Shown here: piece after piece, positions 1 through 7,895 of the stretch
Layout: each line of letters opens with the position of its first letter
How positions within the stretch are numbered: position 1 is the first letter of the stretch
The notes under the pieces: generated by a model
The model's database searches: none
What the model saw: only the letters and a program-made list of their open reading frames with translations
What the model was told of the DNA's origin: nothing
NCBI GenBank assembly: GCA_902783215.1
Contig: CACZQD010000062.1
Location: 1-24,855, forward strand
Reading direction: 5' to 3'
DNA length: 24,855 bases
DNA from: an uncultured Erysipelotrichaceae bacterium
GTDB taxonomy: Bacteria; Bacillota_I; Bacilli_A; RF39; UBA660
Translations under genes and position numbers: made by a program

Positions 1-459
1 AACTATACTGATATGGTAGGATTAATGATGAATAGTGTGACAACTATTGTAAATATTATTAGTTATGTATTGATTGCTTTTGTTGGTATTTCATTAGTAG
101 TTTCATCTATTATGATTGGTATTATAACTTATATATCTGTTTTAGAGAGAATTAAAGAAATTGGTATTTTAAGGGCAATGGGAGCTCGTAAGAAAGACAT
201 TACTCGTGTATTTAATGCTGAAACTTTAATTGTAGGATTAAGTGCAGGTGTAATGGGAATATTGGTTACTATTTTGTTAAATATTCCAATAAATATTATT
301 ATCAAACATCTATCTGGTATTTCTAATGTAGCTAAATTACCTGTAGATGGTGCGATTATATTAATAATAATTAGTATGGTTCTTACTTTAATTGCTGGAT
401 TAATTCCTGCAAAACTAGCTTCGAAAAAAGATCCAGTTATTGCTTTAAGAACTGAGTAA
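1..459 (+). CDS. ABC transporter permease, FtsX/MacB-like, C-terminal part (5' truncated)
   Basis: The reading frame is open from base 1, so this is the C-terminal end (about 152 residues) of a larger permease whose start lies outside the window. Three hydrophobic segments are visible: one at about residues 15-42, one around 75-100, and one near the C-terminus. A cytoplasmic stretch between the first two carries the signature RIKEIGILRAMGARKKDI, and the protein ends with IPAKLASKKDPVIALR. Both are hallmarks of the FtsX-like permease domain of MacB-type ABC systems, which act in mechanotransmission or lipid/peptide export rather than solute import. The next gene starts 12 bases downstream and is also an ABC transporter, so co-transcription is likely. 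It belongs to a different ABC class, so the two need not form one complex. Substrate unknown. Confidence 0.88.
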   Translation, partial: NYTDMVGLMMNSVTTIVNIISYVLIAFVGISLVVSSIMIGIITYISVLERIKEIGILRAMGARKKDITRVFNAETLIVGLSAGVMGILVTILLNIPINIIIKHLSGISNVAKLPVDGAIILIIISMVLTLIAGLIPAKLASKKDPVIALRTE

Positions 460-471
460 AGGATTGATTAT

Positions 472-2238
472 ATGATAAAAGTATTAAAAAGAATGAATAG
501 AAAAGAATTTGTATTTGTTTTGGTTAGTATTTTGTTTGTTGTTATTCAAGTATGGTTAGATTTAAAATTACCTGATTATACATCTAAGATAACACAAATT
601 ATTTCAACACCAAATACGAAAATAAAAGATTTACAAGATCCAGCTTTTAGGATGATTTTATGCGCTTTAGGTAGTTTAGTATCATCTATAATTGTTGGTT
701 ATTTTGCAGCTAATGTAGCAGCTGGATTTGCTAAAAAAATTAGAAGAGATGTTTTTCATAAAGTAGAAAAATTTGGTATGAGTGAGATTAAACAATTTAA
801 AACAGCTAGTTTGATAACGCGTACAACAAATGATATCACGCAATTGCAAATGTTTATTGCTATGGGATTACAACTTCTTATAAAAGCTCCAATAACAGCT
901 ATATGGGCAATTACTAAAATATTTAATAAAAGTTGGCAATGGACAGCTATTACAGGTGGTGCGGTATTAGTTTTATTAATAATGATATTTGTGCTTATGA
1001 TATTAGTTTTACCTAAGTTTAAGAAAATGCAAAGTTTAATTGATAATTTAAATAATGTTACCAGAGAACAATTAACAGGTATTCGTGTTGTTCGTGCATT
1101 TAATGCAGAGGGTTATCAAGAAGATAAATTTTCTGAAGCAAATAATGATTTAACATCGACTCAGATGTTCACACAACGTATGATGGCTATTATTAGTCCA
1201 GTAATGATTTTTATTATGACAGGTCTTAATTTAGCGATTTATTATTCTGGTGCTTATATGATTGATGCAGCAAATATGAATGATAAGATAAGATTGTTTG
1301 GTGATATGATTGTATTCTCATCATATTCAATGCAAGTAGTTATGTCGTTTATGATGCTTTCTATGATTTTTATTATATATCCACGTGCAAGTATATCAGC
1401 TAGTCGTATTAATGAGGTATTAGATACAGATGAAAGTATTAAATCAGGCAAAGTCAATTTAAAAGCTAGTAGCGAAGTTGGTACTGTAGAATTTAAAAAT
1501 GTAAGTTTTAAGTATCCTGATTCAGAAGAATATATGCTTAAAGATATTTCTTTTAAAGCATTAAAAGGCCAAACTGTTGCTTTTATCGGATCTACTGGAA
1601 GTGGTAAAAGTACTTTAATAAATTTAATACCACGATTCTATGATGCTACTGAAGGAGAAGTATTAGTTGATGATATTGATGTTAAAGATTATACTTTAGA
1701 ATATTTATATAATAAAATAGGATATATTCCACAAAAAGCAGTAATGTTTAGTGGAGACATAAATTATAATGTGTCATATGGTAATAATGGTAAAGGTAAA
1801 AAAAGTGAAAAAATCATTAAAAAAGCTATAAAAATAGCCCAAGCTAAAGAGTTTGTAGAAAAAATGCCAGAGAAATATGATTCATTTGTTTCTCAAGGAG
1901 GAACAAATATATCTGGGGGTCAAAAGCAAAGAATCTCTATTGCTCGTGCAATAGCCAGGGATCCAGAAATATATATATTTGATGATTCCTTTAGTGCACT
2001 TGATTATAAAACGGATTATAATTTACGAAAAGAATTAAAGAGTGAAATAAAAGATGCCACAATTTTGATAGTTGCTCAAAGAATAGGAACCATTAAAGAT
2101 GCTGATCAAATTATTGTTTTAGATAATGGTAAGATGGTAGGTAAAGGTACTCATGATCAATTATTAAAGAAGTGTAAAGTATATAAAGAAATAGCTTTAT
2201 CGCAATTAAGTAAGGAGGAGTTAGAAAATGGAAAATAG
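472..2238 (+). CDS. heterodimeric ABC exporter, half-transporter with degenerate catalytic site (BmrC/TM287-like)
   Basis: 588 residues. An N-terminal six-helix exporter domain (about 1-310) is followed by a nucleotide-binding domain. Walker A is GSTGSGKST at 373-381 and the signature ISGGQ at 480-484. The Walker B region reads IFDDSFSALD: D505 occupies the position of the catalytic glutamate, and the switch histidine is replaced by Q536 (VAQR). These are the known features of the degenerate-site subunit in heterodimeric exporters such as TM287/288, LmrCD and BmrCD. The intact signature completes the active site of the partner encoded next, whose gene overlaps this one by 11 bases, so translational coupling is likely. 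Expected role: inner-membrane export of drugs, lipids or peptides. The substrate cannot be read from sequence. The start has an AAAGG element just upstream. Confidence 0.93.
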   Translation: MIKVLKRMNRKEFVFVLVSILFVVIQVWLDLKLPDYTSKITQIISTPNTKIKDLQDPAFRMILCALGSLVSSIIVGYFAANVAAGFAKKIRRDVFHKVEKFGMSEIKQFKTASLITRTTNDITQLQMFIAMGLQLLIKAPITAIWAITKIFNKSWQWTAITGGAVLVLLIMIFVLMILVLPKFKKMQSLIDNLNNVTREQLTGIRVVRAFNAEGYQEDKFSEANNDLTSTQMFTQRMMAIISPVMIFIMTGLNLAIYYSGAYMIDAANMNDKIRLFGDMIVFSSYSMQVVMSFMMLSMIFIIYPRASISASRINEVLDTDESIKSGKVNLKASSEVGTVEFKNVSFKYPDSEEYMLKDISFKALKGQTVAFIGSTGSGKSTLINLIPRFYDATEGEVLVDDIDVKDYTLEYLYNKIGYIPQKAVMFSGDINYNVSYGNNGKGKKSEKIIKKAIKIAQAKEFVEKMPEKYDSFVSQGGTNISGGQKQRISIARAIARDPEIYIFDDSFSALDYKTDYNLRKELKSEIKDATILIVAQRIGTIKDADQIIVLDNGKMVGKGTHDQLLKKCKVYKEIALSQLSKEELENGK

Positions 2239-4048
2239 AAATGTAAAACGCCCTCCAAGAGGTCCACATGGAATGAATATGACTAGTGAAAAACCTAATA
2301 ATTTTAAACAAGCTATGTCGGATTTAATAAAATATTGTAAACCATATTATATTGCAATCATTATATCTACAGTTTTAGCTACTGTTGGTTCTATTTGTTC
2401 TATAATTGGTCCAAATAAACTTAGTGATATGGCTGATGAAATTACTAAAGGTTTAATGGGAAAGATGGATTTTAATACTATAAAATCAATTGCTCTATTA
2501 CTTTTAATACTATATATTACTAGTGTTATATTTAATTATATTAATGGATTTATAATGGCAACTGTAACTAATAAGTTTACAAAAAGATTAAGAAATGACA
2601 TATCTATTAAAATCAATAAATTACCTTTAAAATATTTTGATAAAAATAGTTATGGTGATACTTTATCCAGAGTTACTAATGATGTTGATACTATTGGACA
2701 AACAATGAATAATAGTGTTGGAATGCTAGTTAGTTCAATTACTTTGTTTTTAGGATCAGTTTTAATGATGTTTATAACTAATTGGATAATGGCATTAACT
2801 GCTATTGCATCAACTATAATTGGATTTGTATTAATGTTTATAATTTTATCTAAATCACAAAAGTATTTTACACAACAGCAAGAAGAGTTAGGAAACATTA
2901 ATGGTCATATAGAGGAGATGTATTCTGGTCATAATGTAGTAAGAGTTTATAATGGTGTGAGAGAATCAAATAAGAAATTTGATGAAATAAATGATCGATT
3001 ATACAATAGTGCTAGAAAAAGCCAGTTTATTTCAGGAATGATGCAACCAATTATGATGTTTATTGGTAATTTTGGATATTTAGCAGTTTGTATTGTCGGG
3101 GCAATGGTGGTTATAAAAGGAAAAACTACCATTGGATCTATTGTTGCTTTTATGGTTTATGTTAGATTGTTTACTAATCCCCTTTCCACAATTGCTCAAT
3201 CAGCTACACAGTTTCAATCTACAGCAGCAGCATCAGAAAGAGCATTTGAATTTTTAAATGAAGAAGAAATGATTGATGAATCTAATAAAAAGAAAAAATT
3301 AAGTAAGTCTAAAATAAAAGGAAATATAGAATTTAAAAATGTAAAATTTGGATATGAACCTGATAAAACAATTATTAAAGATTTTAGTGCGAAGGTAAAA
3401 AGTGGTCAAAAAATAGCTATTGTTGGTCCTACGGGTGCAGGAAAAACTACTATGGTTAATTTGCTTATGAAGTTTTATGATATCAATGAAGGCGATATTA
3501 TAATAGACGGTGTTTCAATCAAAGAATTAACTCGCGAACAAATTCATGAATTGTTCATTATGGTATTACAAGATACTTGGTTGTTTAATGGCACTATAAA
3601 GGAAAATATTGTTTATAATAAAGAAAATGTCTCAGATAAAGAAGTTGTTGATGCATGTAAAACAGTAGGTATTGATCATTTTATTCGAACTATGCCACAT
3701 GGATATGATTCTGTTATAAGCGATAGTGAAAGTATTTCTGTAGGTCAAAAACAATTAATTACCATTGCTAGAGGTATGATTAAAGATGCTCCATTTTTAA
3801 TATTAGATGAAGCTACTAGTAGTGTAGATACAAGAACAGAGGAAACAGTTCAAAAAGCTATGGATAAATTAACAAAAGGTAGAACGTCATTTATTATCGC
3901 ACATCGACTTTCAACAATTAAAAATGCAGATTTAATATTAGTAATGAAGGATGGCAATATTATTGAACAAGGTAATCATAAACAATTATTAAATAAAAAA
4001 GGATTCTATGCAGATTTATACAATTCTCAGTTTGAAAAAACAATGTAA
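2228..4048 (+). CDS. heterodimeric ABC exporter, half-transporter with catalytic glutamate (BmrD/TM288-like)
   Basis: 606 residues. A short cytoplasmic N-terminus is followed by an exporter transmembrane domain to about residue 340 and a C-terminal nucleotide-binding domain. Walker A is GPTGAGKTT at 400-408, Walker B is ILDEATSSVD with catalytic E528, and the switch histidine is H559 (IIAHRLSTI). The signature is altered to ISVGQ at 503-507. Thus this subunit supplies the competent Walker A/B and H-loop, while the signature comes from the upstream 588-residue partner. This is the consensus/degenerate pairing known for heterodimeric exporters. Its start lies inside the end of the partner gene behind TAAGGAGG, 8 bases before the ATG. 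A terminator hairpin overlaps the stop codon. Substrate unknown; multidrug or lipid export is plausible by family. Confidence 0.93.
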   Translation: MENRNVKRPPRGPHGMNMTSEKPNNFKQAMSDLIKYCKPYYIAIIISTVLATVGSICSIIGPNKLSDMADEITKGLMGKMDFNTIKSIALLLLILYITSVIFNYINGFIMATVTNKFTKRLRNDISIKINKLPLKYFDKNSYGDTLSRVTNDVDTIGQTMNNSVGMLVSSITLFLGSVLMMFITNWIMALTAIASTIIGFVLMFIILSKSQKYFTQQQEELGNINGHIEEMYSGHNVVRVYNGVRESNKKFDEINDRLYNSARKSQFISGMMQPIMMFIGNFGYLAVCIVGAMVVIKGKTTIGSIVAFMVYVRLFTNPLSTIAQSATQFQSTAAASERAFEFLNEEEMIDESNKKKKLSKSKIKGNIEFKNVKFGYEPDKTIIKDFSAKVKSGQKIAIVGPTGAGKTTMVNLLMKFYDINEGDIIIDGVSIKELTREQIHELFIMVLQDTWLFNGTIKENIVYNKENVSDKEVVDACKTVGIDHFIRTMPHGYDSVISDSESISVGQKQLITIARGMIKDAPFLILDEATSSVDTRTEETVQKAMDKLTKGRTSFIIAHRLSTIKNADLILVMKDGNIIEQGNHKQLLNKKGFYADLYNSQFEKTM

Positions 4049-4060
4049 TATTGTTTTTTT
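4035..4060 (+). terminator. intrinsic terminator overlapping the stop of the ABC exporter gene
   Basis: A perfect 10-bp stem, AAAAAACAAT paired with ATTGTTTTTT, with a 5-base loop (GTAAT). The T-run extends to 4060. The TAA stop codon lies in the loop, so the hairpin is partly coding. It closes the ABC transcription unit before the next promoter. Confidence 0.75.
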
Positions 4061-4081
4061 GTCATACTGAAGAAAAAAAGG

Positions 4082-4110
4082 TTTACAAATTAGTTAAAAT
4101 ATGGTTTAAT
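4082..4110 (+). promoter_or_regulatory. sigma-A type promoter for the Pro/Gln-repeat membrane protein
   Basis: TTTACA (4082-4087) is followed after exactly 17 bases by TTTAAT (4105-4110). Each hexamer matches 5 of 6 consensus positions. The gene's AGGTGA ribosome binding site lies at 4125-4130, so the leader is short. It sits directly behind the upstream terminator. Confidence 0.72.
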
Positions 4111-4135
4111 TAATAATAGAGAATAGGTGATATAA

Positions 4136-5341
4136 ATGAATAATCAGGGAAATAATAATATTTTTGGTGTAGATATGGATGGCAATGTTTCTTCATCTGT
4201 AAATAATCAAAGCAATGTTAGTAACAGTCAACCATTATCAGGGGTACCAGTGGAACAACCACAAATGCCAGGAATACCAACAGAGCAACCCGCTCAACCA
4301 AATATGGGAATGAATCAACCGTTACCACAGGTACCAGTGGAACAACCACAAATGTCAGGGATATCAACAGATCAACCCGCTCAACCAAATATGGGAATGA
4401 ACCAACCGTTACCACAGGTACCAGTGGAACAACCACAAATGCCAGGAATATCAACAGAACAATCCACCCAACCAAATATAGGTATGAACCAGCCATTACC
4501 ACAGGTACCAGTGGAACAACCACAAATGCCAGGAATACCAACAGAGCAACCCGCTCAACCAAATATAGGTATGAACCAGCCATTACCACAGGTACCAGTT
4601 GAACAACCACAAATGCCAGGAATATCAACAGAACAATCCACTCAACCAAATATGGGTATGAACCAACCGTTACCACAGGTACCAGTGGAGCAACCACAAA
4701 TGCCAGGAATACCAACAGAACAACCAGTACAAACAAATATGGGAATGAATCAACCATTGACTAATGGTTCAATTGGGTTATCTGGACAACCAAATCCAAA
4801 TCCTATGAATAATAATATTAATCAACAAGTTAATGAATTATCAAATATGATTGATAATAAACCGAATAAAAACAAAAAATCTAAAAAGTTATTTATAATT
4901 ATAGGAATAGTAGTATTAGCATTAATTGTAATCGCCGTAATTGTAGTTTTTATGTTGCTAAATAATAAAAAGTCAGATTACGAAAGTGGTGATAGTACAT
5001 ATCAATTAGTATGTACTAAGAATATTGATGATAGTACAACGGAAGAGTTTTATTTTGATTTTGAATCATCTAATGATCAATTATCAAATGTGTATATGAA
5101 TAAAAGCATTGTATATGAAAGTTCTGATGAAGAAGCACAAGCTGAAGCAACAGTTAATAGTGAGCAAGGTGCATTATCACAAAAAAATGTGTATGCAGAT
5201 GTCAGTAATGGTGAAGGGGTTTATTCGTTATCTTATAATATTAGTGCTAATGATTTTCAAAATTACATGCAAAATGATAACGTATCTGATTATAATTCTG
5301 TATTATCAACTTATCAAAACAAGGGATATACTTGTGAATAG
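4136..5341 (+). CDS. single-pass membrane protein with six 29-residue Pro/Gln repeats and an extracellular C-terminal domain
   Basis: 401 residues, not a family I can name. Order: Asn/Ser-rich leader (1-34); six 29-residue repeats (35-208) built on PVEQPQMPGI..TEQ..QPN.GMNQPL; an Asn-rich linker; a basic patch (242-251); one transmembrane helix (252-275); and a charged C-terminal domain of about 125 residues. There is no signal peptide. The Lys-rich flank before the helix predicts the repeats in the cytoplasm and the C-terminus outside. The outer domain has only two cysteines, C293 and C400, near its two ends, which could form a disulfide. Its acidic/aromatic pattern is loosely reminiscent of small DUF1307/YehR-like lipoproteins, but I cannot assign it. 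It has its own promoter and terminator, so it is monocistronic. The start is supported by AGGTGA five bases upstream. The Pro/Gln array could be a flexible spacer or a protein-binding tail. Confidence 0.85.
   Translation: MNNQGNNNIFGVDMDGNVSSSVNNQSNVSNSQPLSGVPVEQPQMPGIPTEQPAQPNMGMNQPLPQVPVEQPQMSGISTDQPAQPNMGMNQPLPQVPVEQPQMPGISTEQSTQPNIGMNQPLPQVPVEQPQMPGIPTEQPAQPNIGMNQPLPQVPVEQPQMPGISTEQSTQPNMGMNQPLPQVPVEQPQMPGIPTEQPVQTNMGMNQPLTNGSIGLSGQPNPNPMNNNINQQVNELSNMIDNKPNKNKKSKKLFIIIGIVVLALIVIAVIVVFMLLNNKKSDYESGDSTYQLVCTKNIDDSTTEEFYFDFESSNDQLSNVYMNKSIVYESSDEEAQAEATVNSEQGALSQKNVYADVSNGEGVYSLSYNISANDFQNYMQNDNVSDYNSVLSTYQNKGYTCE
4238..4759 (+). repeat. six tandem 87-bp in-frame repeats
   Basis: Six consecutive units of exactly 87 bp encode residues 35-208 of the membrane protein. 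Each unit contains GGTACCAGT followed by GAACAACCACAAATG or a near copy. Units fall into an IPTEQPxQ type (1, 4, 6) and an ISTxQ type (2, 3, 5). Units 3+4 resemble 5+6 as a 174-bp pair, suggesting duplication of a two-unit block. Confidence 0.93.
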
Positions 5342-5356
5342 TATATCTTTTTTTTT
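5325..5356 (+). terminator. intrinsic terminator overlapping the stop of the repeat protein gene
   Basis: An 8-bp stem, GATATACT paired with AGTATATC, with a 7-base loop and followed by nine T. The TAG stop at 5339-5341 lies across the loop and right arm, so the last codons form half of the terminator. Confidence 0.75.
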
Positions 5357-5363
5357 GATGTTT

Positions 5364-5372
5364 TGATATAAT
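5364..5372 (+). promoter_or_regulatory. extended -10 promoter for pcrA
   Basis: TGATATAAT: a perfect TATAAT with the TGn extension. No convincing -35 box is visible. It lies just after the upstream terminator and 16 bases before the chosen pcrA start, so the leader would be very short. Confidence 0.55.
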
Positions 5373-5388
5373 GATTATGGAGGTATAT

Positions 5389-7470
5389 ATGTTAGAACAA
5401 CTTAACGAAAAACAAAAAGAAGCAGTATTAAAAACGGATGGGCCTTTACTTGTTTTAGCTGGAGCTGGAAGTGGTAAAACGAAAGTGTTGACTACTAAAA
5501 TAGCATATTTAATTACGGAAAAGAAAGTTAATCCATCGGAAATTTTAGCAATTACATTTACAAATAAAGCGGCAAAGGAAATGAAAGATAGAATTAGTCA
5601 AATGGTTGGATCTTTAGCTTATCAAATGCAAATATCTACATTTCATTCTTTTGGATTATCAATTTTAAAAGATAATTATGAATTATTAGGATTTAAATCA
5701 AATGTAACAATATTAGATAGTGATGATAGTCTATCAATTATAAAAAAATTAGTTAAGGATAATAATTATGATCCAAAGATATATAATCCTAAAATTATTA
5801 GAAATAAAATTAGTAGTGCGAAAAATGAATTAATGGATGATTTAGAATTATCAAAGTTTTCACAGTCAGAATTTGATGATGTTGTTGTTATGATTTATCG
5901 AGAGTATCAAGAAAAATTAATGCGTAACAATTCAGTTGATTTTGATGATTTATTAACGCTTCCTATTGAATTATTTAAAAGTAATCCAAATATTCTAAAA
6001 ACTTATCAAGAACGTTATAAGTATATCTTAATTGATGAATATCAAGATACTAATCATGTGCAATATTTATTAGCCAAAATGTTGAGTGCGAAATATCAAA
6101 ATATATGTGTTGTTGGTGATGGTGATCAAAGCATTTACTCTTTTAGAGGGGCCAATTATCAAAATATATTTAATTTTGAAAAAGATTATCCAAATGCAGA
6201 AGTAATTCTTTTAGAACAAAATTATAGATCTACACAAAATATATTAAGTGCAGCAAATAGTGTGATAAAAAATAATAAACAAAGAAAAGCTAAAAATTTA
6301 TGGACTGATAATAATTCAGGAGATAAAATTATTTTTAAAAAATGTCAAAATGAAAAAGATGAGGCATATTATGTTGTAAATCAAATTAATAAATTGATAA
6401 AAGATGGTGTACAGCTTGAGGATATAGCTATTTTATATCGTACTAATGCTCAATCACGTAATTTTGAAGAAGTATTATTGGAGAATAATATACCTTATAA
6501 AATAGTTGGAGCTTTTTACTTTTATAATCGTAAAGAAATTAAGGATTTAATAAGTTATTTAAGACTTATTTATAATACAAATGATGATGTTTCATTAACA
6601 CGAATTATAAATGTTCCTAAAAGAAAAATTGGTTTAAAAACGATAGAAAAGATTGTAACTAAAGCTAATGATTTAAATATAAGTTTATTTGATGCGATAG
6701 ATAGTGGTAAAGAATTAGAATTTAAAAAGCTTATAATTGAATTACAAGAAAAAAGAGAAAACTTATCTTTAACTGAATTAGTAGATTTAGTTTTAGAAAA
6801 AAGTGGAATAAGAAAAGAATTAGAAAATGATCATTCTTTGGAGTCGGAAGCTAGATTAGAAAACTTAGAAGAATTTAAATCTATTACGAAAAATTTTGAA
6901 GATAGTTATGGGATTGTATCGTTAGAAGAATTTTTAAATGAAATAAGTTTGGTATCCGATGTTGAGGAACATAAAAATAGTAATGATGTTCTTACTCTTA
7001 TGACTGTTCATTCGGCTAAGGGTTTAGAGTTTAAATATATTTTTATTATTGGTTTAGAAGAAAGTATTTTTCCACATTCTAGATCTTTAAGTGATGAGAT
7101 GGAGTTAGAAGAAGAAAGAAGATTGTTTTATGTTGCTATTACACGCGCTAAAGAAAAATTATGGCTAGTATGCGCTAATAAAAGAATTCTATATGGTTTG
7201 GATAATCATAATCCACCAAGTCGTTTTATTGAAGAGATAGATGATGAATTTATTCATAAAGAAAAATTTACTAATAAAAAGGTAATGAATAATGTTGATC
7301 AATATGCAGAATATGTTATTGGTGATAAAGTTATACATGATATATATGGTGAAGGTGTTATTGTTAGTATTGATAATTCTATATTAACTATTGCTTTTAG
7401 TCATCCACATGGCATAAAAAAGATGATAAAAGGACATAAAAGTATCAAAAAAGAAAAAAATGTGTTATAA
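5389..7470 (+). CDS. pcrA: ATP-dependent DNA helicase PcrA (UvrD/Rep superfamily 1A)
   Basis: 693 residues from the ATG at 5389, preferred over an in-frame ATG at 5371 because GGAGG (5379-5383) lies 5 bases before 5389 and the earlier ATG overlaps the -10 box. All SF1A motifs are visible: Walker A AGAGSGKT (24-31), Ia AITFTNKAAKEM, II LIDEYQDTN, III VVGDGDQSIYSFRGA, IV EQNYRST, V TVHSAKGLEF and VI EERRLFYVAITRAKEKL. The C-terminus has the small Tudor-like fold typical of PcrA (GDKVIHDIYGEGVIVSI), which binds RNA polymerase in B. subtilis. Role: 3'-5' unwinding in repair, replication-fork rescue and plasmid replication. No ligase gene (ligA) follows, unlike the common pcrA-ligA order. It is somewhat shorter than B. 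subtilis PcrA (about 740). Confidence 0.95.
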   Translation: MLEQLNEKQKEAVLKTDGPLLVLAGAGSGKTKVLTTKIAYLITEKKVNPSEILAITFTNKAAKEMKDRISQMVGSLAYQMQISTFHSFGLSILKDNYELLGFKSNVTILDSDDSLSIIKKLVKDNNYDPKIYNPKIIRNKISSAKNELMDDLELSKFSQSEFDDVVVMIYREYQEKLMRNNSVDFDDLLTLPIELFKSNPNILKTYQERYKYILIDEYQDTNHVQYLLAKMLSAKYQNICVVGDGDQSIYSFRGANYQNIFNFEKDYPNAEVILLEQNYRSTQNILSAANSVIKNNKQRKAKNLWTDNNSGDKIIFKKCQNEKDEAYYVVNQINKLIKDGVQLEDIAILYRTNAQSRNFEEVLLENNIPYKIVGAFYFYNRKEIKDLISYLRLIYNTNDDVSLTRIINVPKRKIGLKTIEKIVTKANDLNISLFDAIDSGKELEFKKLIIELQEKRENLSLTELVDLVLEKSGIRKELENDHSLESEARLENLEEFKSITKNFEDSYGIVSLEEFLNEISLVSDVEEHKNSNDVLTLMTVHSAKGLEFKYIFIIGLEESIFPHSRSLSDEMELEEERRLFYVAITRAKEKLWLVCANKRILYGLDNHNPPSRFIEEIDDEFIHKEKFTNKKVMNNVDQYAEYVIGDKVIHDIYGEGVIVSIDNSILTIAFSHPHGIKKMIKGHKSIKKEKNVL

Positions 7471-7471
7471 T
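7463..7471 (+). promoter_or_regulatory. extended -10 promoter overlapping the pcrA stop codon
   Basis: TGTTATAAT, a perfect TATAAT with the TGn extension, overlaps the TAA stop of pcrA (7468-7470). It precedes an AAAGGA ribosome binding site at 7484-7489 of the small membrane protein gene. No clear -35. Confidence 0.5.
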
Positions 7472-7498
7472 GTAGAAAAGTAGAAAGGATTTGGTTGG

Positions 7499-7807
7499 AT
7501 GAAACAAAAAAGAGATATATTTGTTAGTAAAGAAACTATGAATAAGTTTAATAATACTGAATTTGGTAGAAAGTATAGTAAAAATTTATATGCTAGTGTC
7601 GCAGCTTTTCTTATTTGTGCAATTACAATGACCGCTGGTATGTTTGTTTTAAAGATGTGTTGTTCAGAAGAAGAATATGTTCGATTTATTAGAAATTATG
7701 GTATTATGTATATCGAAATAATGACAGTATTATCAATTGCTATGTGTTTCTTTTTTGGTAGAAGAGAAGGCGCAATTAAGCAATTTCAGTTAGGCTTAAA
7801 TAAATAA
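7499..7807 (+). CDS. small two-helix membrane protein of unknown function
   Basis: 102 residues, not recognised. The first 30 residues are polar and basic (MKQKRDIFVSKETMNKFNNT). A hydrophobic helix follows at about 31-52, ending in KMCCSEEE with two adjacent cysteines. A second helix spans about 68-89 and ends in FFFGRREGAIKQFQLGLNK. The basic tails at both ends predict that both termini face the cytoplasm. The AAAGGA ribosome binding site is 9 bases before the ATG. It has an apparent promoter of its own over the pcrA stop and a strong terminator behind it, so it is probably expressed alone. No catalytic motif is seen. Confidence 0.8.
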   Translation: MKQKRDIFVSKETMNKFNNTEFGRKYSKNLYASVAAFLICAITMTAGMFVLKMCCSEEEYVRFIRNYGIMYIEIMTVLSIAMCFFFGRREGAIKQFQLGLNK

Positions 7808-7816
7808 TATCAATCT

Positions 7817-7847
7817 AAATTGTAGATTAATTTATCTACAATTTTTT
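7817..7847 (+). terminator. intrinsic terminator after the small membrane protein gene
   Basis: A perfect 11-bp stem, AAATTGTAGAT paired with ATCTACAATTT, with a 6-base loop (TAATTT) and a T-run to 7847. It separates the membrane protein gene from nfo. Confidence 0.82.
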
Positions 7848-7856
7848 AGTGATAAG

Positions 7857-7865
7857 TGCTATAAT
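7857..7865 (+). promoter_or_regulatory. extended -10 promoter for nfo
   Basis: TGCTATAAT, perfect TATAAT plus the TGn extension, 10 bases after the preceding terminator. Transcription would begin near 7872. This argues against an in-frame ATG at 7869 as the nfo start and for the ATG at 7896. Confidence 0.55.
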
Positions 7866-7895
7866 ATTATGTGTAGAAAGATTATTGGTGATAAG

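Noticed and set aside
4218..4757. Long minus-strand open frame (179 residues) opposite the repeat array
   Set aside because: It is the mirror of the 87-bp repeats, giving monotonous Val/Leu repeats, with no ribosome binding site; the plus-strand gene has a promoter, start and terminator.
4238..4759. Regularly spaced repeats as a possible CRISPR array
   Set aside because: Units are contiguous, 87 bp, in frame and coding, with no unique spacers and no cas genes.
5109..5366. Plus-strand 85-residue frame overlapping the end of the repeat protein gene
   Set aside because: Out-of-frame shadow without ribosome binding site; it crosses the terminator at 5325-5356.
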